Shown here in pieces: positions 8,381 to 13,519 of a stretch of DNA of 13,519 bases. Source of the stretch: an uncultured Chlorobiota bacterium. GTDB taxonomy: Bacteria > Bacteroidota > Bacteroidia > Bacteroidales > JAADGE01. Below the pieces are notes generated by a model. The model ran no database searches. It was not told where the DNA came from and saw nothing but the letters and a program-made list of their open reading frames with translations. How positions within the stretch are numbered: position 1 is the stretch's first letter; each line of letters opens with the position of its first letter. Location of the stretch: contig CAMZKQ010000020.1 of the NCBI GenBank assembly GCA_947311265.1, positions 1 to 13,519 on the forward strand, written 5' to 3'. The position numbers and the translations under genes are program-made.

Positions 8381-10072
8381 TTATATGTAAGAAAATACCG
8401 AGTCTGTTTTTTTTAAGTTGCGAATTTCTTTTTTTAATCGATCAATTTCTGCCTTTTGTTTTTTGATTGTTTTCTCGGCTTCTTGTTTTTCGCTATTGTA
8501 AGTACTAAATTCTTGCGAAAGCCTTGCAGATTCGTTATTAATACGGGCGGCATATAGGGAGGAGGCAATGCTTTCTGATATTTTTTCAATAAACTCAATT
8601 TCGTGTTCTGTAAATTTTGTAAAAGAGGCCGTTTCGATAACCCCTACTACAATCCCCTCCATCATAAGAGGAACAATTAGTACGCACCTAGGGTTTGCAG
8701 TGCCTAGTCCAGAGCGTACTTCAATATAGTCATCAGGGACATTGGTGATGTATATTTTCTTTTTTTCGAGTAAGCAAGTGCCTACAAGCCCATCGCCAGG
8801 TTTTATTATTTTTTTTGTGAATTTACGCCTATCATAAGCAATAGAGGCGGCCATTTCGAGATACACATTTTGTTTATCCGTTTCATTATAAAGAAAAATA
8901 CCGCCTTGGTTGGCCTTTAAGTATTTTACTAGATTACTGATAATTTCATAGGCCATCTCTTCAATTGTGTCTTGGCTTTTACGCATGATTTCGCTAAACA
9001 GGGCATAGCCTTCATTCGCCCAGTTTCGCTTTTCGGCTTCGCTGGCTCTTATTTCTTCTTCTGTTCTTGCTTGGCGAAGGCTTTTACGCATTACTAGTAA
9101 TGAGTTGCCTAAGTTATCTTCTTCGCTAAGGGTGCTAAAATCGGCATCTAGATTGCCTTTACCAATATGCAGGGCAAATTGTGAGTAGGAATTAACCCCT
9201 TCAATAAGGTCGTTTAGCGAGCCAGTCATATCCCCAATTTCGTCATTTTTTATGTCTGTCGATTTTGCTACAAGCCGCCCTTTGGACATATCGAAAAGCT
9301 GCCCACGCACTTTGTAGATAGAGTCTGTAATTGTTTTTCCTAGGTAAAATAGACCAACTGATGCAATGATAACAAGTATAATTCCAAAAATAATTGTAAT
9401 TTTAATTATTTTACTAATCTGGGCATCTAGTTCGGCTTTTTTTCGATTTACCATTTTGTCTATATGTGTAATGTAAACTCCTGTGCCTATCACCCAACCA
9501 AGTGGTTGGTAGAGTTTTAGGAAACTTAATTTAGGCAATCGCTCGTTGGAATTGGGCAGGTAAAAATCGTACTCCAGATAGCCTTCGCCACCGCCTTCGT
9601 GTATAACATCGGCAATACCTTCGTATATATTTTGCCCGGTGCCCGGGATTTCAAAAAACTTTTCTTGCCCTTCGTACTCGGGGTGTATGGGGTGCATTAT
9701 CACCGTGTATGGCGGGTTTATTTCGTTGAGCCAAATGTAGCCTGCCGAGCCATATCGCATTACTCTTATATTTTCAACTGTAATTTTAAGGTACTGGGAA
9801 AGTATGATAGATTTGGATATGCTACCGCCACCTCCCAAGACCGATTGACCACTGGTAAGCGTAAGTTCATGTGCTTGCTGAATCATATCATAGGCACTAT
9901 TTACATTTCCTTGAAGTTGTTTTTTTATGATTTCTGTTTGCTCTTTTTTGTATGATTCGATACTTTCAAGCGTTTTATTTTGAAAATCATAAATGGTATA
10001 AAATGAAATAGCTGCTATTGAAAATAAAACAGTTACACTTGTAAATAAGGGTAGTTTTGTTCTAATTTTCAT
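8381..10072 (-). CDS. membrane sensor: Cache - tandem HAMP - GAF - coiled coil, no output domain
   Basis: A 563-residue inner-membrane signalling protein. TM1 is about 8-28. The periplasmic part (29-205) looks like a single Cache domain of the sCache_2 type, with GYIWLNE (111-117), MHPIHPEYEGQEKFF (126-140) and PLGWVIGTGVYITHID (190-205). TM2 is about 222-245. A HAMP linker follows (247-298, with the NDEIGDMTGSLNDLI signature), then a probable second HAMP (about 299-340, GKGNLDADF and EEDNLGNSL). A GAF domain spans about 365-508 (GDGLVGTCLLEKK, RCVLIVPLMMEGIVVGVIE). The tail (511-556) is a charged coiled coil. No histidine kinase, GGDEF/EAL, cyclase, phosphatase or chemotaxis signalling domain is present, and the stop follows the coiled coil naturally (no sign of frameshift). 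Cache domains usually bind small organic ligands; GAF binds small ligands or mediates dimerisation. The output is presumably by protein contact; the carrier encoded next in the unit is a candidate partner (inference). Confidence 0.87.
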   Translation of the reverse strand: MKIRTKLPLFTSVTVLFSIAAISFYTIYDFQNKTLESIESYKKEQTEIIKKQLQGNVNSAYDMIQQAHELTLTSGQSVLGGGGSISKSIILSQYLKITVENIRVMRYGSAGYIWLNEINPPYTVIMHPIHPEYEGQEKFFEIPGTGQNIYEGIADVIHEGGGEGYLEYDFYLPNSNERLPKLSFLKLYQPLGWVIGTGVYITHIDKMVNRKKAELDAQISKIIKITIIFGIILVIIASVGLFYLGKTITDSIYKVRGQLFDMSKGRLVAKSTDIKNDEIGDMTGSLNDLIEGVNSYSQFALHIGKGNLDADFSTLSEEDNLGNSLLVMRKSLRQARTEEEIRASEAEKRNWANEGYALFSEIMRKSQDTIEEMAYEIISNLVKYLKANQGGIFLYNETDKQNVYLEMAASIAYDRRKFTKKIIKPGDGLVGTCLLEKKKIYITNVPDDYIEVRSGLGTANPRCVLIVPLMMEGIVVGVIETASFTKFTEHEIEFIEKISESIASSLYAARINNESARLSQEFSTYNSEKQEAEKTIKKQKAEIDRLKKEIRNLKKTDSVFSYI

Positions 10073-10383
10073 GTTTTTGGCAAATCTTTTTTAGTAAATT
10101 ACGTTTTTCTTTTAATTTCGCAATATAAGCATTTTAATTTTGATATGAAAAGACAAATTAAATTTACATTTTAATATTGTCAATATCAACAAAAAAATAG
10201 CTTAAATATCCAGATTAATTTATTTGTAACTAGCAAGTTATATACTTTATTGTTACATCATTTATTTCTTTAATTTATTTAATCAGTAAATAAAAACAAA
10301 TATTATACCGAATTACTTTGGGTTTGGCTTAATTTCTGCTCACTAGAAATTTACATTATATAATAGGTCTTCAAAATAGGAAA
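10073..10383. other. 311-bp AT-rich divergent spacer between sensor and LRR genes
   Basis: No gene is supported here. The region is markedly AT-rich and must contain the start signals of two divergent genes, but no exact TTG-N17-23-TAnnTTTG was found on either strand; the closest is a one-mismatch TTACTTTG at 10313-10320 on the plus strand. A small inverted repeat, ATATTG-T-CAATAT, lies at 10174-10186. An AGG six bases before the LRR ATG is a weak ribosome site. Confidence 0.5.
10174..10186. promoter_or_regulatory. small inverted repeat, possible operator
   Basis: ATATTG-T-CAATAT is a perfect 6-bp inverted repeat with one central base, flanked by an outer TGATAT (10141-10146) / ATATCA (10183-10188) pair. 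In DNA this AT-rich such repeats arise easily by chance, so this is only a candidate binding site. Confidence 0.15.
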
Positions 10384-12429
10384 ATGGAACGTAATTTATT
10401 TTATAAACAAAGAAAAGTTAAAAAGCAAATTTTACTAATACTCTATATCCTGCTTTTTGCAGGATTTGCGAATGCACAAGACAGCCTTTTGGTAGCACAG
10501 GCATACAAAAAAGCAGATGCCTCTGATACTTTAAATTTAGAAGGTATCAAATTTAAAAAATTTCCGGGAGATATAGAAAAAGCTAAAAAATATAAACACA
10601 TTGTTTTACAAAACTGTGCGTTGAAAGTTTTTCCGCCCGAGTTACTTAATTTTACAGCTTTAGTAAGCTTGGATATTTCGGGCAATAAAATAAAAATAAT
10701 TCCTAATGAAATTAAAAACCTTCAAAATTTAAAAAGCCTAAACCTTAGTCGGAATAAAATTGTAGAGCTGCCCAAAGGGTTGGGGGCTTTGGGGCAACTA
10801 AAAGTGCTCAACCTATCGGGCAATAAAATGCTAGTGCCGCAAAAATCAATTTCTAAGCTCTCTGGCTTAACTAGTTTGGATATTAGCTATAACAAATTAC
10901 CCGAACTCCCTAAGTTAAGCGGGTTGCAAAACCTTAAAGTTTTAAATATTACTAAAAATAAGTTAAAAGAGTTGCCCAAAGATATTGGTAAACTGGCTAA
11001 GTTAGAAGCACTATATGCCGGAAGAAACAAAATACTTCTTCTACCAGAAAACTTATCTGACCTTAAAAAAATACGAATTTTAAACCTTGAATATAATAAA
11101 TTAAAAGAAGGGCCAGAAGCACTTTACGCCTTAAAGAGCCTAGAAAGCGTAAATTTGGGATATAATAAATTAAAAAAATTACCCGAAGAAGTTTACCAGA
11201 TGAAAAAAATTAAGTTTTTCGACCTTCGGAAAAATAAATTAGCCAATACTTACACCGAAGACTTGCAGGACTCATTGCCAGATGCCGAAATTAATATAAA
11301 ATTAAAGCCCGAAGAATTGGCAAAAGAGCACCAGTACACATCGTTAGATGAGGCACTTGCAAAGCCAGAGCAAGTGTATATATTAACCCTCTCGGGGGTA
11401 TCTTTTGTGCCAAAAGATATTGTGAAGTTGGTGAATCTACAGGTGCTTAATATGGAAAATAATGGGATTGACCGCTTGCCACCATTTATTGGGCGGCTAA
11501 AAAGCCTACAGACTTTAAAACTAAGCAAGAACCACTTGGGCGACTTGCCGCACTCAATTTCTAGGCTCAAGTACCTGGAAATATTAGACTTAAAAGAAAA
11601 CGAAATAAATACACTCACCCCAGAAGTCGGTAAACTAAGTAAACTCTACTATTTAAATTTAGAAAATAACCGATTAAAAAAAATCCCCAAAGAAATTGGC
11701 AAATTAAAGAACCTCGAGTTTTTAAGCCTTTCGGAAAATGAATTAACCAGTTTGCCGTCTGCAATAGGTAATTTAAAACATCTGCACACCTTATATATAG
11801 CAAAAAATAAGCTGCAAAAACTCCCGAAATCAATAGGAAACCTTACCAATATAACCGATTTATTGCTCGATGAAAATATTGAACTATTGGCCCTACCTAA
11901 AGAAATAGGAAAATTAAAAGGACTAATAAAATTATCAGCAAATAACAACAAATTTAAGCAACTACCTCCTGAACTTGGCAACTTATCAGGCCTTGCAGTT
12001 ATTGATTTAAGAGGAAATTACCTGACGGATTTGCCCGCCAATTTATCTAAACTAAAAATGGTAACAACTATTGATTTAAGCTCTAACCATTTTACAAAAA
12101 TACCCGCCGTAATTTACACCTTCAAAGGGCTTGATAAACTAAACCTTGGCGACAATAAATTTGTTAGCCTAGAAGCAAAAGTTGGCGAATTAAAATCGGT
12201 TGGCGAACTTATTTTGGAAGGCAATCAGCTAAAAGAACTGCCTCCCGAAATAGGAAATATGGAAAATCTACAGGTGTTGAACCTGTTTGAAAATAAAATT
12301 GAGAAATTACCCAAGGAATTGAAAAAAGCCCAACGGCTTAAGATATTAAAACTAAGAAAAAATCAACTCTCAGATGTAGAGAAAAATAAAATAAAAAGAA
12401 ACTTAGCAGGAGTTATGATTGAGATGTAG
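10384..12429 (+). CDS. secreted leucine-rich-repeat protein with two LRR arrays
   Basis: A 681-residue exported protein. Residues 1-31 form a signal peptide with a basic n-region, a hydrophobic core (ILLILYILLFAGF) and an ANA|Q cleavage site. LRR array 1 covers about 70-290 and array 2 about 332-660. Most repeats are about 23 residues of the form LPxxIGxLxxLxxLxLxxNxL, giving roughly 9 plus 14 repeats. Between them, residues about 290-331 break the periodicity and end in YTSLDEALAKPEQVYILTLSG, a cap-like segment seen at the start of many Bacteroidota LRR proteins. The mature N-terminus (AYKKADASDTLNLEGIKFKKFP) looks like a related cap for array 1. No enzyme domain and no T9SS-type C-terminal sorting domain are visible; the protein ends just after the last repeat. 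The role is probably protein-protein binding in the periplasm or at the cell surface; the ligand is unknown. It converges on the methyltransferase gene with 16 bp between the stops. Confidence 0.93.
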   Translation: MERNLFYKQRKVKKQILLILYILLFAGFANAQDSLLVAQAYKKADASDTLNLEGIKFKKFPGDIEKAKKYKHIVLQNCALKVFPPELLNFTALVSLDISGNKIKIIPNEIKNLQNLKSLNLSRNKIVELPKGLGALGQLKVLNLSGNKMLVPQKSISKLSGLTSLDISYNKLPELPKLSGLQNLKVLNITKNKLKELPKDIGKLAKLEALYAGRNKILLLPENLSDLKKIRILNLEYNKLKEGPEALYALKSLESVNLGYNKLKKLPEEVYQMKKIKFFDLRKNKLANTYTEDLQDSLPDAEINIKLKPEELAKEHQYTSLDEALAKPEQVYILTLSGVSFVPKDIVKLVNLQVLNMENNGIDRLPPFIGRLKSLQTLKLSKNHLGDLPHSISRLKYLEILDLKENEINTLTPEVGKLSKLYYLNLENNRLKKIPKEIGKLKNLEFLSLSENELTSLPSAIGNLKHLHTLYIAKNKLQKLPKSIGNLTNITDLLLDENIELLALPKEIGKLKGLIKLSANNNKFKQLPPELGNLSGLAVIDLRGNYLTDLPANLSKLKMVTTIDLSSNHFTKIPAVIYTFKGLDKLNLGDNKFVSLEAKVGELKSVGELILEGNQLKELPPEIGNMENLQVLNLFENKIEKLPKELKKAQRLKILKLRKNQLSDVEKNKIKRNLAGVMIEM

Positions 12430-12445
12430 CCAGCAGAAAAAGCAC

Positions 12446-13237
12446 CTAAAAATGAACAACAAAATCTTGTTTAGAGAGTGCTTTACGGAAAAAAACGTAG
12501 CCCGTAAAAAACAAATCCACCGTAAGTTTCACCCTCGGGTGCTTCTTAATTGTAGCCCAAGCCGCTTCCATTTCTGCCGACCAATGAATATCGTCGAACA
12601 CAAATACAGTACCATCATGTGCCTTTTCAAGGCATTGGGTAAAATAGGAAAGCGTTGGCTCACAGCGATGATTGCCATCAAAGTACACCAAATCAACCTG
12701 CCCTAAATCCGCTAAAATTTTTGGTAATTCAGTATCTATATTACCAATATGAATGGTGATATTTTCAATATCCATATCGTAGAAATTCTCGGCAGCAACA
12801 TCGGCCGTTTCGGGGCAACCCTCTATAGTGTGTACTTGTGCTTTACTATTTGGCATCGCCAAATACATTGTCCCAAGCCCAACAGAAGTACCCAGCTCCA
12901 CAATAGTTTTTGGCTTATACCGTACAACTGCCCGGAAAAGCAACTCGCCGTACTTCTCCGAAATTCCAGAATGTTTAGTAATATCTGCAATTTTACGTTG
13001 GCTTGTTTTCATCACCTTAGACCCTGCCCCAAAATCAGTAACCGTTATGTGCCGCTTATCTTCAAGCAAATCTTTGCGGATATTCCAAATATCGTCCATC
13101 GCATAATAAGGTACTTTTTCGTTTACAATATCCAATATAAACTCGAACAGGAAAGGGGAGTGTATAGCATTACCGCCTTTGTGTTTAGCAAAAATTTTAT
13201 AGATTAAATATTTCAGAAAAAATTGTAATTTATTCAT
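12446..13237 (-). CDS. class I SAM-dependent methyltransferase (Methyltransf_24-like)
   Basis: A 263-residue cytoplasmic protein with a Rossmann-type methyltransferase fold. Motif I is VELGTSVGLG (113-122), the acidic residue that normally holds the SAM ribose is Glu139 (TIEG), and the post-motif strand VDLVYFDGNHR (181-191) carries Asp187 and His190, as in O-methyltransferases of the Methyltransf_24/3 type. FDDIHWS (214-220) follows the next strand. The N-terminal segment KHKGGNAIHSPFLFEFI (18-34) is recurrent in Bacteroidota members of this family. The substrate cannot be told from sequence; a small-molecule or lipid O-methyltransferase is possible. The gene is monocistronic in this view: a consensus promoter lies 74 bp upstream and the LRR gene converges at its 3' end. 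The start is the ATG at 13237-13235, preceded by an A-rich leader without a Shine-Dalgarno. Confidence 0.88.
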   Translation of the reverse strand: MNKLQFFLKYLIYKIFAKHKGGNAIHSPFLFEFILDIVNEKVPYYAMDDIWNIRKDLLEDKRHITVTDFGAGSKVMKTSQRKIADITKHSGISEKYGELLFRAVVRYKPKTIVELGTSVGLGTMYLAMPNSKAQVHTIEGCPETADVAAENFYDMDIENITIHIGNIDTELPKILADLGQVDLVYFDGNHRCEPTLSYFTQCLEKAHDGTVFVFDDIHWSAEMEAAWATIKKHPRVKLTVDLFFTGYVFFRKALSKQDFVVHF

Positions 13238-13310
13238 TTTCGTAATGATTTTTTTCTAAGCATGATAATTGGTGCATTAATAAGGTGTCGCCAAACAATA
13301 AAACCTTGGG

Positions 13311-13339
13311 CAAAGGTAATGATTTTTTTAACGATACAA
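13311..13339 (-). promoter_or_regulatory. Bacteroidota-type promoter of the methyltransferase gene
   Basis: On the minus strand TTG (13339-13337), an 18-base spacer and TACCTTTG (13318-13311) match the Bacteroidota housekeeping consensus TTG-N17-23-TAnnTTTG exactly. The start point would lie near 13305, giving a leader of about 65-70 nt. Confidence 0.65.
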
Positions 13340-13409
13340 TCCTCCTTGCTTAATTTAGATTGAATTATACGTCCAATATAAGCTAGCTCTGGAAAAAATA
13401 AGTAGTATA

Positions 13410-13442
13410 TTTGAAATTAATAAATAAAATCTAGTATTTTTG
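13410..13442 (+). promoter_or_regulatory. Bacteroidota-type promoter of the sigma-54 regulator gene
   Basis: TTTG (13410-13413), a 21-base spacer and TATTTTTG (13435-13442) match the Bacteroidota consensus TTTG-N17-23-TAnnTTTG. Transcription would begin near 13449, about 34 nt before the ATG at 13483. The match on the correct strand just before a gene start supports both calls. Confidence 0.65.
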
Positions 13443-13482
13443 CCAAGCAGTTAAAATTGCTATAAAATAAGTCCCTGTAAAA

Positions 13483-13519
13483 ATGAACATACAGCAAATA
13501 AAACAAAGGTTTGGAATTA
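13483..13519 (+). CDS. probable sigma-54-interacting AAA+ regulator, N-terminus only
   Basis: Only 12 codons are visible: MNIQQIKQRFGI. In Bacteroidota, a conserved family of sigma-54-dependent AAA+ regulators begins with this kind of segment (xIQxxKQRFGIIGNSP...), where the AAA+ ATPase domain follows at once without a receiver domain. Such proteins remodel RNA polymerase holding sigma-54 (RpoN) to start transcription. The call rests on this short match, recalled from family knowledge, plus the consensus promoter upstream. Partner and targets cannot be seen. Confidence 0.6.
   Translation, partial: MNIQQIKQRFGI

Noticed and set aside
8381..8400. Possible frameshift or truncation removing a kinase domain from the sensor
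   Set aside because: The coiled coil ends with a short natural tail and a stop, and the downstream 79 bp and next gene contain no kinase-like sequence in any frame.
9599..9955. Plus-strand open frame of 118 codons
   Set aside because: Antisense to the Cache domain of the sensor; low-complexity hydrophobic translation and no promoter.
11250..11981. Minus-strand open frames of 72-122 codons within the LRR gene
   Set aside because: The periodic LRR coding pattern keeps the antisense frames open; their products are Phe/Ser-rich reflections of Leu/Lys/Asn codons.
12749..13207. Plus-strand open frame of 152 codons
   Set aside because: Antisense to the methyltransferase with its intact SAM motifs; the translation is rich in Cys/His/Asn and resembles no family.

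Overview
The window looks like a chromosomal segment of a free-living member of the Bacteroidota. The grounds are: two clear TTG-N18/21-TAnnTTTG promoters, A-rich translation starts with little or no Shine-Dalgarno, very AT-rich intergenic DNA, secreted proteins with short lipophilic signal peptides ending in an S-Q or A-Q type junction, and the gene families present (Bacteroidota-style asd, LRR proteins with LPxxIGxLxxL repeats, an NTT-like carrier fused to HEAT repeats). The order or genus cannot be fixed from this sequence. No RNA gene, mobile element or CRISPR array is visible.

Layout. Bases 1-3944 (minus strand) are one uninterrupted reading frame that runs off the left edge. It is a secreted multidomain surface-type protein, of which 1314 residues are visible, built from a signal peptide, a unique N-terminal domain and a ~480-residue super-repeat. 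After a 124-bp divergent gap comes asd (4069-5043, +), aspartate-semialdehyde dehydrogenase, a housekeeping amino-acid/cell-wall gene. Next, on the minus strand, are two co-oriented genes that look like one transcription unit. The upstream gene (10072-8381) is a membrane sensor with Cache, tandem HAMP, GAF and coiled-coil parts and no output domain. The downstream gene (8301-5068) is a 1077-residue fusion of an NTT/ADP-ATP-translocase-like 12-helix carrier, a long HEAT-like helical region and a C-terminal cNMP-binding-like domain. A 311-bp very AT-rich divergent spacer separates the sensor from a secreted 681-residue leucine-rich-repeat protein (10384-12429, +). This converges, with 16 bp between stops, on a class I SAM-dependent methyltransferase (13237-12446, -). 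At the right edge the first 12 codons of a probable sigma-54-interacting AAA+ regulator begin at 13483 (+), behind a near-perfect Bacteroidota promoter. The methyltransferase has its own consensus promoter pointing the other way.

How the genes may work together. The sensor and the carrier fusion are the only pair that looks functionally coupled (same strand, 79-bp gap, regulatory domains on both, sensor lacking its own effector). The idea that the sensor regulates the carrier is inference. The surface protein, asd, LRR protein, methyltransferase and sigma-54 regulator look like independent transcription units. This pair is the best candidate for an undescribed system here; the repeat-built surface protein is the other item of interest.
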